DNA of 64,000 nt from Aristaeella hokkaidonensis (GTDB lineage: Bacteria > Bacillota > Clostridia > Christensenellales > Aristaeellaceae), in assembly GCF_018128945.1 (NCBI RefSeq), contig NZ_CP068393.1, positions 1,736,001-1,800,000 on the forward strand. The letters are read 5' to 3'. The position numbers were made by a program, and so were the translations under genes. Positions 36,868-45,178 of the stretch are shown here, piece after piece (positions within the stretch are counted from its first letter, which is position 1; each line of letters opens with the position of its first letter). The notes beneath the pieces were generated by a model, which worked only from the letters and a program-made list of their open reading frames with translations, had not been told where the DNA came from and searched no databases.

Positions 36868-36898
36868 TATTAATTATGCATTGTGCATTATGCATTGA
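36868..36898. repeat. AT-rich TGCATTA repeat at the fucosidase stop
   Basis: TTAATTATGCATTGTGCATTATGCATTG: three TGCATT units that provide the last codons and the stop of the fucosidase gene. Confidence 0.5.
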
Positions 36899-38345
36899 TT
36901 CCAAGTTTCAGCGTGTTAGCACAGAAACTTGGAAGTCTCTCCGGCAGTTTCACGACTACTACCCCGTAGTCCTTCCTGAACTCCACCGGTCCGTATCCCA
37001 GCAGCTCCACGCTCTTCACCTCATCCTCCGCGAAGCTGCGCAGCGTTAATGTTTCTCCTCCCTTTGCACCCAGCAGGAAGGCATAAACCGCGCCCTCCTT
37101 CTGCACATAGCGAACGTCACTCAGGTTCCAGTCCGTCTTTTCCTCGGTAAAGCCGTCAATCTTCACCCGCGTTTCACCCTCGCCGAAGGTCCGCCACGGC
37201 CTTGTACCGTAAACCGCCTCGCTGTTGATGGCGAACCACTCCGCCAGCCTGTCCAGGATGTATTCCGCGTCTTCGTCGATGGTGCCGTCCGGCCGCTGGA
37301 GAATATTCAGCAGCATTACGCCGTTTTTGGAGATAATGTCCACCAGCATCTCCACAATCTGTTCCGGACTCTTGTAGGGATGATGCACGTCATAGAACCA
37401 GTTGCCGATACAGGTATCTGTATGCCACGGTTCCGGCATGATACCGGGCAGCTGGCTCTTTTCAATATCCAGCACACCCACGCTGAAGATTTCTTCCCGA
37501 CGGTCCTTCTGCAGGTACACCGCCTGGTTTTCTCCGTGTTTGTCAATGGACGTGTTATAGAGCCTGGCCACCGCCTGCAGGCCGCGGTTATATACAGACA
37601 GATCCGTCAGTTTGCCCTGTTCCGCCATCCAGTGATCACCGAATGGCAGCACGCCGTCGGTATACAGCAGGTCAGGCTTGAACTTATCAATCATCTCATT
37701 CACGCACTTCAGCCAGTAATCCCGGAACTGCTCGTTATCGGTATACCAGGGCGTCAGGTCCTCCCCTGTGCCATGCTCCTGGTTCGCGTGGTAGAAGTCC
37801 TGATACGCCGGATCGTTGCCGTCATAGGGCACACCCGCATAAGGACCGGTCTTGTCACAGCCTTTGTTCACCCGCCACCAGGAGAAGGAAGCCCCCAGGT
37901 GCTCGCTGATGCCGAAAGGCAGCTGATACTTGTCTGCCGCGGCTTTCCACAGCGCCAGGATATCCTTGTGGGGCCCCACATTCATGCTGTTCATGCGGTT
38001 GATTTGGGAATCATAGTTGAAGAAGTGATCATGATGGGTCGCCTGGGTCATCAGATACCGGGCGCCTGCCTTGTAATACTTTGCGATCAGCGCGTCCGGA
38101 TCGAACTTTTCCGCCTTCCACAGGGCACAGATATCCTTGTAGCCGAACTTGGAAGGGTGGCCGTAGTGACGCAGGTGATACTCATATTGCGGCTGGCCCT
38201 GGATATACATGTTCCGGGCATACCAGTCACCGAACATCGGCACGCTCTGGGGACCCCAGTGGCTCCAGATTCCGAATTTGGCGTCCCGGAACCATTCCGG
38301 TGCGGAATACTGTCTCAGTGATTCAAACGTCGGCTCAAATCTCAT
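36888..38345 (-). CDS. alpha-L-fucosidase family protein (GH29), cytoplasmic
   Basis: A 485-residue GH29 protein: WFRDAKFGIWSHWGPQSVP near the N-terminus, THHDHFFNYDSQ and FKPDLLYTDGVLPFG, the aspartate of LLYTDG being at the nucleophile position (~D226). It then carries a small C-terminal beta domain. There is no signal peptide, so it should act on imported fucosylated oligosaccharides. Monocistronic, with a weak ribosome binding site and a LacI-type operator in its promoter. Confidence 0.9.
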   Translation of the reverse strand: MRFEPTFESLRQYSAPEWFRDAKFGIWSHWGPQSVPMFGDWYARNMYIQGQPQYEYHLRHYGHPSKFGYKDICALWKAEKFDPDALIAKYYKAGARYLMTQATHHDHFFNYDSQINRMNSMNVGPHKDILALWKAAADKYQLPFGISEHLGASFSWWRVNKGCDKTGPYAGVPYDGNDPAYQDFYHANQEHGTGEDLTPWYTDNEQFRDYWLKCVNEMIDKFKPDLLYTDGVLPFGDHWMAEQGKLTDLSVYNRGLQAVARLYNTSIDKHGENQAVYLQKDRREEIFSVGVLDIEKSQLPGIMPEPWHTDTCIGNWFYDVHHPYKSPEQIVEMLVDIISKNGVMLLNILQRPDGTIDEDAEYILDRLAEWFAINSEAVYGTRPWRTFGEGETRVKIDGFTEEKTDWNLSDVRYVQKEGAVYAFLLGAKGGETLTLRSFAEDEVKSVELLGYGPVEFRKDYGVVVVKLPERLPSFCANTLKLGINA

Positions 38346-38388
38346 ACTTCAACCCGCTCTTTCTTCGCTTTGTTGATTACTCCTATAC

Positions 38389-38417
38389 ATTATACACGAA
38401 ACGTTTCTATTTTCTAC
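38389..38417 (-). promoter_or_regulatory. fucosidase promoter with LacI-type operator
   Basis: TATAAT (38389-38394, minus) with a poor -35; the perfect palindrome GAAACGTTTC (38398-38407) lies in the spacer, in the style of LacI/GalR-family operators with a central CG. Confidence 0.5.
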
Positions 38418-38437
38418 TGTTGTTTTCCTTCTCCGCA

Positions 38438-38469
38438 GAAAAAAAACGTGTACGGTTCCCGCACACGTT
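38438..38469 (-). terminator. terminator of the birA-bioY operon
   Basis: An 11-bp stem (one G-U pair) with a 3-nt loop followed by eight T on the minus strand. Confidence 0.85.
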
Positions 38470-38472
38470 CAG

Positions 38473-38502
38473 GTATTAATTCTGAATTCTTAATTCTTAA
38501 TT
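38473..38502. repeat. AT-rich TTAATTCT repeat at the bioY stop
   Basis: Nearly identical to 9614-9650. It encodes the last residues (LIKN) and the stop of bioY. Confidence 0.55.
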
Positions 38503-39032
38503 AGTTTAACCGCTTTCCTCACCGGTACTGTCAGCAGTGCCGCCGCAGCAATCTTAACTGCGTCACCGATCAGGAATGGCACCACGCACAGGGCCAGTGC
38601 CGCGCCCAGGCCGTTTCCTGTGTGGAGCATAAAATTCACCGTGCCCACCAGGTACAGCAGCGCCGTCCCTGCGATCATCATCAGCGGATGATACCACCAG
38701 CCGATCTGTTCTCTCTTCTCCGCGCCTTCGCCGGACATATACGCGCAGGGCAGGTAACCGATCAGATACCCGCCGGTCACCCCGGCCAGCTTCTGGAATC
38801 CCCCGCTGAAGCCGCTGAACACCGGAACCCCGATGATACCGATCAGCAGATAGAGCCCCACCGCAATAGTTCCTTTTTTTCGTCCCAGCACAGATCCGGC
38901 CAGGTAAACCGCGAAAGTCGCCAGGGACAGCGGAATCGGTCCTGCGGGAATCGTCAGCGGTCCCGCCACGCAGATCAATGCCGCCATCACAGCGATCGTT
39001 GTCATATCCAATGTCTTCATTTTCCTACTCAT
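38490..39032 (-). CDS. bioY: biotin ECF transporter S component BioY
   Basis: A 180-residue membrane protein with about six helices. ICVAGPLTIPAGPIPLSLAT and GFSGGFQKLAGVTGGYLIGY are BioY signatures for high-affinity biotin binding. No EcfA/EcfT genes are nearby, so it either uses a shared energising module or works alone. Its ATG overlaps the birA stop by 4 nt. Confidence 0.94.
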   Translation of the reverse strand: MSRKMKTLDMTTIAVMAALICVAGPLTIPAGPIPLSLATFAVYLAGSVLGRKKGTIAVGLYLLIGIIGVPVFSGFSGGFQKLAGVTGGYLIGYLPCAYMSGEGAEKREQIGWWYHPLMMIAGTALLYLVGTVNFMLHTGNGLGAALALCVVPFLIGDAVKIAAAALLTVPVRKAVKLIKN

Positions 39033-40012
39033 TTTCCCTCTGCTCCATTGTCTGTCAGTTTCAGGCTTACTTCACCGTAGTTCAGGCAGGTGCGTCCGTC
39101 CTCGGTTTCAATCACCAGCCGGCCCTGGTCATCTATATCCACTGCCTTGGCCGGATATCTCTTGTCTCCTTCGATGACCGTCACCGTCCGGCCAATCACG
39201 TTGGACCGTTTCCGGCTTTCCTCCAGGAAATGTCCTGTCTTCAGGTCTCCCAGCAGGGCCTCTGTCTCGTTCAGGATCTCGGCAATCAGCCGGTTCCGTT
39301 CCGGGGCTTCGCCGCACTCATTGCCAATGGAGGTTGCAATCTCCTGCAGTTCCGGCGGAAACTGCATCCGCGCCGTATTCACACCGATCCCGGCCACGGC
39401 ATATTCCAGCTTTCCGGCTTCCATGCCCAGGCCTGCCTCGCACAGGATGCCGCAGATCTTCCTGCCGCTGATATACAGGTCGTTCACCCATTTGATATCC
39501 GCCTTCACATCCGCGGTCTTCTCCACAGCCCGCGCCGTTGCCACAGCCGCCAGGGAGGTCAGCAATCCTGCCTGGTCCGGTGCGCAGTCGGGTCTCAGGA
39601 TCATTGTCATATATACGCCGCTGTGATCTGGAGAGAAAAAGCTGCGTCCCTGCCGGCCCCGGCCGCCGCTCTGGCTGTCGGCAATGATCACCGTGCCATG
39701 CTTTGCCCCGGCTGCAGCCAGCATCTTGGCCCGGTTGTTTGTGGAATCAAGCCGGTCATGGATTTCGAGCTCCCTGCCCAGCTCCCGGGTCTTCAGCCAT
39801 TTGCGGATTCCGGCCTCGCTCAGCACATCCGGGGCAGAAACCAGCCGATATCCACGGTTTGTCACCGCTTCAATCTCATAGCCGTCTTCCCGCAGGCGTT
39901 TCATCACCTTCCACACCGCGTTCCGGCTTACACCCAGCTCCTTCGCGAGCTGTTCACCGGATACCGTTTCTCCGGTTTCCAGCAGTGCCAGCGCCTTTTC
40001 CCTGATATACAT
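39029..40012 (-). CDS. birA: bifunctional biotin-protein ligase / repressor BirA
   Basis: A 327-residue protein. An N-terminal winged HTH (EQLAKELGVSRNAVWKVMKRL) is followed by the ligase domain with SQSGGRGRQGRSFFSP (biotinyl-AMP loop) and KWVNDLYI, and a C-terminal SH3-like domain. The start at 40012 has GGAGGG upstream. Co-transcription with bioY fits biotin homeostasis, but I found no canonical BirA operator upstream. Confidence 0.93.
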   Translation of the reverse strand: MYIREKALALLETGETVSGEQLAKELGVSRNAVWKVMKRLREDGYEIEAVTNRGYRLVSAPDVLSEAGIRKWLKTRELGRELEIHDRLDSTNNRAKMLAAAGAKHGTVIIADSQSGGRGRQGRSFFSPDHSGVYMTMILRPDCAPDQAGLLTSLAAVATARAVEKTADVKADIKWVNDLYISGRKICGILCEAGLGMEAGKLEYAVAGIGVNTARMQFPPELQEIATSIGNECGEAPERNRLIAEILNETEALLGDLKTGHFLEESRKRSNVIGRTVTVIEGDKRYPAKAVDIDDQGRLVIETEDGRTCLNYGEVSLKLTDNGAEGK

Positions 40013-40106
40013 ACAGGCCGTCCCTCCGTTTCTTCCGGGTGATGATATCATTATCGTCTCCTGATCGTCAACCTTTTCAGTCTCTTTTGGGTGACAATTT
40101 GCCTCG

Positions 40107-40136
40107 TGGACATTTTCCTTTTCCCTGTGCTAAAAT
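40107..40136 (+). promoter_or_regulatory. putative promoter of the DUF2130 gene
   Basis: TGGACA (40107-40112), 18 nt, TAAAAT (40131-40136). Confidence 0.55.
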
Positions 40137-40189
40137 AGGGCATTCAGAAAACCAGATCAGATTGCCGGTTTTTTCCGGGGAGGTTATCC

Positions 40190-41377
40190 ATGAACGAGAT
40201 CAAATGTCCCAATTGCGGGAAGGTTTTTCAGGTGGATGAGGCCGGTTATGCCTCCATCGTTTCACAGGTTCGCAACGCGCTGTTTGAAAAAGAAGTGGAG
40301 GACCGGGTCAATTCCGTCCGCCGTGAAAGCGCCGCTGTCCAGGAAAAGGCACTGGCCGAGCTGAACGCAAAGCATAGGCAGGCTCTTACCGAAAAAGACC
40401 TGGAAATCAACCATCTGAAAGACAGCGCCCGTGCGGCGGAAACAGAGAAACAGCTTGCCGTCCGGACAGCCATTCAGGAAAAAGAAAACGAGATTACTGA
40501 ATTGCGCGGAAAAGTGATTCAGGAAAAGCAGGCAGCCGAAATCCGCGAGCAGAGCCTGAAGGAAGCGCATAAAACCGAGGTGGCGCGTCTGGAGGCGGAA
40601 GTGGAACAGTACCGGGACTTCAAGCTTCGCCAGTCCACCAAGATGATCGGTGAAAGCCTGGAGCAGCACTGCCTGACCACTTTCAACCAGGTCCGGATGA
40701 TGGCCTTCCCCCGCGCCTATTTTGAAAAGGATAATGAGGTCATCGAGGGCACCAAGGGCGACTTCGTTTACCGGGAGGAAACGGAGGACGGGCTTCCCCT
40801 CCTCTCCATCCTCTTCGAAATGAAGAATGAGGCGGACGCCACCGAGAAAAAGCATAAGAACGATGACTTCATCGACAAGCTGGACAAGGATCGCAAAAAG
40901 AAAAACTGCGAGTACGCGGTGCTGGTCACCATGCTGGAGCCTGACAGCGACCTGTACAATGCGGGCATTGTCACCGAGTACCGGTATGAGAAGATGTATA
41001 TCGTCCGTCCCCAGTTCTTCCTGCCCCTCATCTCCCTTCTGCGCAACGCCGCGCTTTCCAACACGCAGGTCCGCCGGGAGCTGGAAACCGTACGCCGCCA
41101 GAGCCTGGATGTCCAGCAGTTTGACCAGGCGCTGCTGGAGTTCCGGGACAAGTTCGGCAAGAACTATCAGATTGCCCAGTCTCATTTTGATAAGGCCATC
41201 AGCGAGATTGATGAAACCATCAAGCACCTGGAAAAGGTCAAGGAATCCCTCACCAAGTCCGGCAACCAGCTGCGGCTGGCCAATGATAAGGCCCAGGATC
41301 TTACGATCAAAAAGCTTACGAAAGGCAACCCCACCATGCGGGACAAGTTCGAAGAAGCCGGGATCAGCATTGACTGA
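40190..41377 (+). CDS. DUF2130 domain protein with zinc knuckle and coiled coil
   Basis: A 395-residue protein. The N-terminal CPNCGKVFQVDE is one CxxC knuckle; residues ~20-150 are a charged coiled coil; the rest is the DUF2130 domain, including GESLEQHCLTTFNQVRM, GDFVYRE and LFEMKNE, which resembles a PD-(D/E)xK-like core (inference). Function unknown. GGGGAGG lies upstream of the ATG. Confidence 0.85.
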   Translation: MNEIKCPNCGKVFQVDEAGYASIVSQVRNALFEKEVEDRVNSVRRESAAVQEKALAELNAKHRQALTEKDLEINHLKDSARAAETEKQLAVRTAIQEKENEITELRGKVIQEKQAAEIREQSLKEAHKTEVARLEAEVEQYRDFKLRQSTKMIGESLEQHCLTTFNQVRMMAFPRAYFEKDNEVIEGTKGDFVYREETEDGLPLLSILFEMKNEADATEKKHKNDDFIDKLDKDRKKKNCEYAVLVTMLEPDSDLYNAGIVTEYRYEKMYIVRPQFFLPLISLLRNAALSNTQVRRELETVRRQSLDVQQFDQALLEFRDKFGKNYQIAQSHFDKAISEIDETIKHLEKVKESLTKSGNQLRLANDKAQDLTIKKLTKGNPTMRDKFEEAGISID

Positions 41378-41394
41378 TCCCGGCTTCTCTGTTT
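41354..41394 (+). terminator. terminator overlapping the DUF2130 stop codon
   Basis: A perfect 14-bp stem (41354-41367 with 41374-41387) followed by TCTGTTTTC; the TGA stop at 41375-41377 is inside the 3' arm. Confidence 0.75.
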
Positions 41395-41446
41395 TCAGAC
41401 ATTTCTAATTTCACTTTGTTCCTGGAATGGGATGACGTGCATCAGG

Positions 41447-41482
41447 TGTCATTCCGAGCGAAGTCGAGGAATCCCTTGATAT
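41447..41482. repeat. dispersed intergenic repeat, copy 3
   Basis: TGTCATTCCGAGCGAAGTCG followed by AGGAATCCCTTGATATA; the cleanest of the three copies in this window. Confidence 0.55.
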
Positions 41483-41483
41483 A

Positions 41484-42248
41484 TCAGCTGCGTGTCCACA
41501 GCCTGGCCAGTGTCCGGGCCACGCCGTCGTCATCATTGCTCTCCGCCACTTCATCCGCTACAGCTTTGACGCAGTCCAGCGCGTTGCTCACCGCCACACC
41601 GTATCCGCATCTCCGGATCGGCTCCACATCGTCGTTGTCATCGCCGAAATACACGGCCTGTTCTGCCTCCAGTTTCACACTGTCCAGCAGTTGCTGAATC
41701 CCCCGCCACTTGGTTGCGGTACCGCCCATATACTGGCGCAGTTTTTTATCTGCCACGGTACTGTATACCGTTTCCGGCAGGTCAATCAGGATCTGCTCCG
41801 GCGGACAGTCCGGATGACTGGCCAGGACCTTATAGATCTTTTCCCGCCGGGGAAGCTCTCCGATATTTTCAATCACCCGGGGACTCCAGATGGGAATGTC
41901 CTGGTTGGCGTAAATGCCGTTCTCGGCCTCCACGGAGATCACCACGCCTTCCATCCCGGAAAGCTGTTTAAGGATGGACAGGGCGTCCTCCGTTGCAATG
42001 GTATTCTCATACACCCTGTCCGGCGTAATGGTCCGCGCCCCGTTCAGCGTGGTTACCGCCTGGAAGTCAATAATCCTTCGGTAATCCATGATGGCTCTTT
42101 CCGGCCTCGCAGTTGCGGCAAACAGATAGGCGCCTGCCTGCTGCCAGTCTCGCAGCACATCAAGGGTATAGTCTGAAATGGTTTTGTCCGTCCGCAGCAG
42201 CGTCCGGTCAAGGTCAACAATCACCGCAAGATAGGGCAGCTGGTTCAT
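41484..42248 (-). CDS. HAD hydrolase, Cof subfamily
   Basis: A 254-residue Cof-type (IIB) sugar-phosphatase-like protein: motif I VDLDRTLLRTD, motif II ATARPE, motif III lysine ATKWRGI and motif IV YFGDDNDDVEPI. End of the long minus-strand island; 27 nt after the DUF3592-like gene. Confidence 0.9.
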   Translation of the reverse strand: MNQLPYLAVIVDLDRTLLRTDKTISDYTLDVLRDWQQAGAYLFAATARPERAIMDYRRIIDFQAVTTLNGARTITPDRVYENTIATEDALSILKQLSGMEGVVISVEAENGIYANQDIPIWSPRVIENIGELPRREKIYKVLASHPDCPPEQILIDLPETVYSTVADKKLRQYMGGTATKWRGIQQLLDSVKLEAEQAVYFGDDNDDVEPIRRCGYGVAVSNALDCVKAVADEVAESNDDDGVARTLARLWTRS

Positions 42249-42275
42249 CGACTTTCCTCCGTCAGTTTTATGTTT

Positions 42276-42782
42276 TTAACCATGAACACGGATTTCCGGA
42301 AGGATCGCGTCAACATCTACAAAGCCGACGCTGTAATCATACCGGTCCGTATAAACCGGCACTTCATCCGACTTCAACAGGTCCGTCACATCCGTATACA
42401 GATACCGGCTGTACCACACATGCGCGACGCCGGAATCCGGATCGGTATAGTGGCATTCCAGCATATACGGATTCCCGTGCGCACCGTTCACGTTCCGGTT
42501 CGCCTTCACGCCGGCAATTTTAGCCATCACGTAGTACCCGCCCTCATAGGCACGGCGCTGGCGGGCCCTGCGCCGGATATCCTTTCCCAGGCACAGCAGG
42601 CCGATCAGCAGGAAAATGGCGCCAACCCCTCCGAAAACTGCCAGGAATATGATAGGATCTTCCGGTTTTTGTCCGGCGCCTGCAGACCACAAAGCCACAC
42701 CCAGCACAAGAAACAGCAGCCCCATCGGTGCAAAGATGAGTCCGAGGATTCCATAGACTGTCCATCCGTATTTCTTCTTCAC
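42276..42782 (-). CDS. small membrane protein, DUF3592-like
   Basis: A 168-residue protein with two N-terminal membrane helices (IFAPMGLLFLVLGVALW and FLAVFGGVGAIFLLIGLLCL) and a C-terminal soluble beta domain with Y.LECHYTDPDSG, the usual DUF3592 feature. GTG start at 42782 behind AGGAGGG. Function unknown. Confidence 0.75.
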   Translation of the reverse strand: MKKKYGWTVYGILGLIFAPMGLLFLVLGVALWSAGAGQKPEDPIIFLAVFGGVGAIFLLIGLLCLGKDIRRRARQRRAYEGGYYVMAKIAGVKANRNVNGAHGNPYMLECHYTDPDSGVAHVWYSRYLYTDVTDLLKSDEVPVYTDRYDYSVGFVDVDAILPEIRVHG

Positions 42783-42881
42783 AGGCGTTTCCCTCCTGAA
42801 AAAATATTAGCGGGATTATACATCAGTATCCCGGTAAAATCAATCACAAGTTTGCCATATTTTTCCTTGTCAGTTCCGGAC

Positions 42882-42910
42882 AAAAAAACAGGCGGATTTA
42901 TTCCGCCTGT
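42882..42910 (-). terminator. terminator at the 3' end of the kinase-like gene
   Basis: A 9-bp stem ACAGGCGGA, 5-nt loop, then T7 on the minus strand; the gene's stop codon lies in the loop/stem. Confidence 0.8.
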
Positions 42911-43443
42911 CCGTGTTCTTTCAGATATGCCAGGAACTCCGGTGTCCGGGACCAGTATCTGATTCCCCAGTTCTCAAAATTCCACTCATCCATGTACTCG
43001 TTGCACTCGTAATCCACATACCAGATCAGGCCGTCCCGGATCACAAAATTCGCCGGAAAATAATCGATGTTCAGTCCCGCTGATCTGGCTTTTGCTGCCA
43101 TTTCCCGCACCTGTTCCAGATAGGGATCGGCGGATTTCCCGTCCTTCACCAGGTCGAATATGGTTTCGCCGGCAATATATTCCTTGACCACCCGTTCAGC
43201 TTCCTCATCGATGGCAATCATCTCCGGAATCCTGATCCCGGCCTGCCGCAGCCGTTCATAGTCCCGGCGTTCCGCCTCGATCTTGTTGCCGAAATGGTAA
43301 TACTCACAGGGCTCGTGATGGATCTGCTTGAGCACGACCTGCCGGCCGTCCTTTTCCGCCAGATAGGAATACCCGCCCTTACCGTGCCCCAGCAGCCGGA
43401 TAATCCGGTAGGTTTCCCCGCACACCTGCACTTCCTTGTCCAT
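42898..43443 (-). CDS. small protein-kinase-like protein
   Basis: A 181-residue kinase-fold protein: glycine-rich LLGHGKGGYSYLAE, lysine in QVVLKQIHHE, and a catalytic-loop-like NIDYFPANFVI followed by WYVDYE in the metal-binding position. The short length and Asp-x4-Asn arrangement resemble RIO/Bud32-type kinases rather than Hanks kinases. The start at 43443 has AGGAGGG upstream. Substrate unknown. Confidence 0.78.
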   Translation of the reverse strand: MDKEVQVCGETYRIIRLLGHGKGGYSYLAEKDGRQVVLKQIHHEPCEYYHFGNKIEAERRDYERLRQAGIRIPEMIAIDEEAERVVKEYIAGETIFDLVKDGKSADPYLEQVREMAAKARSAGLNIDYFPANFVIRDGLIWYVDYECNEYMDEWNFENWGIRYWSRTPEFLAYLKEHGQAE

Positions 43444-43463
43444 TTTTCCCTCCTGAATCCCTG

Positions 43464-43913
43464 TCACAGTTCCTTGTCCAGGCATACGGCGTCCACTTCG
43501 TTCTCATAGGGCGGATAATTTTCGCAGACCTGGTATCCGTTCTTCTTATAGAATTCAATGGCGTGGGGATTGCCTTCCCGACACTCCAGCACCAGCCGCC
43601 TGTAGCCGGTCTTCCCGGCCAGTTTTTCCATGGCCTTCATCAATGCGGCGCCGATGCCTTTGCGGTTCTTTCTGGCATACACGCGCTTGATTTCCCCGGT
43701 TTCGTCGTCCAACTGACGCAGCCCGGCACAGCACACAGGAGTACCGTCATCATATCCCACCAGGAAGAAGCCTTTGTCCTGGCTGAAGTCGTCAAAGCAA
43801 ACATGTGCCATTCCGTTATGGCCCAGAATACCCATCAGGGTTTCGTTCAGCTCCCGCAGGAGCGTTTGTGCGTCCGGGTTCTCCACACCGGTCTGGACAA
43901 ACGCAAGACTCAT
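43464..43913 (-). CDS. GNAT-family N-acetyltransferase
   Basis: A 149-residue GNAT: beta4 with VCCAGLRQLDDETGEIKRVYA, the acetyl-CoA loop RKNRKGIGAALM and C-terminal GNPHAIEFYKKNGY. It overlaps the upstream HAD gene by 4 nt. Acceptor unknown. Confidence 0.9.
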   Translation of the reverse strand: MSLAFVQTGVENPDAQTLLRELNETLMGILGHNGMAHVCFDDFSQDKGFFLVGYDDGTPVCCAGLRQLDDETGEIKRVYARKNRKGIGAALMKAMEKLAGKTGYRRLVLECREGNPHAIEFYKKNGYQVCENYPPYENEVDAVCLDKEL

Positions 43914-44629
43914 TCGCCTACCTCCGTTTCATCAGACCGGATCAGTTCCCTCAGGTCATGTATTTTCAGATAGGATGTTTCCACATCCGCTGCCGGATTG
44001 GCCGCGATCAGGATGGGGGTGATTCCCAGTTCAGCCGCTCCTTCCAGGTTGCGTACACTGTCGTCGATAAAAACCGTCTCTTCAGGCGCTGCGCCGCATT
44101 TGCCCAATGCGTCCAGGAACATGTGCCTGTCCGGCTTGAACACGCCCACAAAACAGCTGTAGGTCTGGAAGGAAAAGTATCGGGAAACACCGATGTACTC
44201 CAGCTGCTGTTCAATGCTCGGCCACGTGTCAGAGATGATCCCCAGCTTATGCGTCCTGCTCAGGGTTTCCAGCACCTCTTGAATCCCGGGATATGGAATA
44301 TAGTTTTCCATATTGAAGGTGCGGTCCCGGGCCGCCTGTTCCAGTTCGTCTGTTGTCAGTCCCAGGCCCAGCTGTTCTGAAACAATCGAATAGTACCGGT
44401 AAAACTGCTTCTGTTCCTCCTCAACAGAGGTCACCAGGTGGTTCTCCGCCAGATAACGCAGTCCTGCATCCCTGGCCGCGTTGATTTCCGCCTCACTGTG
44501 CTGTTTCAGTTTCTCCCCGGCCAGCTCCAGGAACTTTCCGGTAAACATCCAGTCGCCTGATGCCGGCCTGTCCAGTGTATAGCCTACGTCGAAGAAAATA
44601 ACCTTCTTGTCCTTTATCTGATTGATCAT
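43910..44629 (-). CDS. HAD-family hydrolase
   Basis: A 239-residue HAD protein: motif I VIFFDVGYTLDRP (the second Asp of DxD is replaced by Gly, so FDVGYT rather than FDVDxT), motif II IISDTWPS and motif III-IV VFKPDRHMF then VFIDDSVRNLEGA. The missing general-acid Asp suggests altered or lost phosphatase chemistry, as in some YjjG/haloacid-like members. Coupled to the downstream GNAT gene. Confidence 0.85.
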   Translation of the reverse strand: MINQIKDKKVIFFDVGYTLDRPASGDWMFTGKFLELAGEKLKQHSEAEINAARDAGLRYLAENHLVTSVEEEQKQFYRYYSIVSEQLGLGLTTDELEQAARDRTFNMENYIPYPGIQEVLETLSRTHKLGIISDTWPSIEQQLEYIGVSRYFSFQTYSCFVGVFKPDRHMFLDALGKCGAAPEETVFIDDSVRNLEGAAELGITPILIAANPAADVETSYLKIHDLRELIRSDETEVGE

Positions 44630-44655
44630 AATACTCTCCGGTCATTGTATCCCGG

Positions 44656-45165
44656 TCAGCCAATTTCCAGCTGATCCAGGTAGGGTTTATACCTCGCATA
44701 CTGTTTTTTCAGCACCGGTTCTTTGGGAATCAGGCCAAAGAATGTTTCCGGCTCTGTCCACTGATAATCCACCGTTTCTCCCTCCTGGAGCCGGACAGCG
44801 TCTTTCGCGCAGTCCACCACCGCCAGGTAGGCATAAACTACCGACCTTGTCTTCGGGTTCCGGGTAATCCCGATCAGCTCCAGCATTTCCGCCTCCAGTC
44901 CGGTTTCTTCCCGCATTTCCCTCCGTGCCGCTTCCTCCGGGTTTTCGCCGGCCTGGGCGGCTCCTCCGGCGCTGGCTTCCCAGCAGCCGGGGAACGCTTC
45001 CTTACGGTCGTCCCGGAGGGTCAGGAGAAACGTCCCGTCCCGGTGCCGGATCAGGACATCACAGACCAGATGATATCTCCCTTCGGGAATTTCCTGCATC
45101 CTGCCCCGTTCCCATGTTTCTCCGGTCTTTCTTCCCTGTTCATCATACAAATCCCAGATTTCCAT
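44656..45165 (-). CDS. Nudix hydrolase, YfcD/IPP-isomerase-like
   Basis: A 169-residue Nudix protein. The Nudix box reads GGAAQAGENPEEAARREMRE followed by ETGLEAE, with all consensus acidic residues. The N-terminal MEIWDLYDEQGRKTGETW resembles the IPP-isomerase-like Nudix branch. Nucleoside-diphosphate-type substrate unknown. Confidence 0.92.
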   Translation of the reverse strand: MEIWDLYDEQGRKTGETWERGRMQEIPEGRYHLVCDVLIRHRDGTFLLTLRDDRKEAFPGCWEASAGGAAQAGENPEEAARREMREETGLEAEMLELIGITRNPKTRSVVYAYLAVVDCAKDAVRLQEGETVDYQWTEPETFFGLIPKEPVLKKQYARYKPYLDQLEIG

Positions 45166-45178
45166 TTCTGAACTCCCG

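Noticed and set aside
38346..40189. Biotin operator (BirA box) for birA-bioY
   Set aside because: No TTGTAAAC-N15-GTTTACAA-like inverted repeat found upstream of birA.
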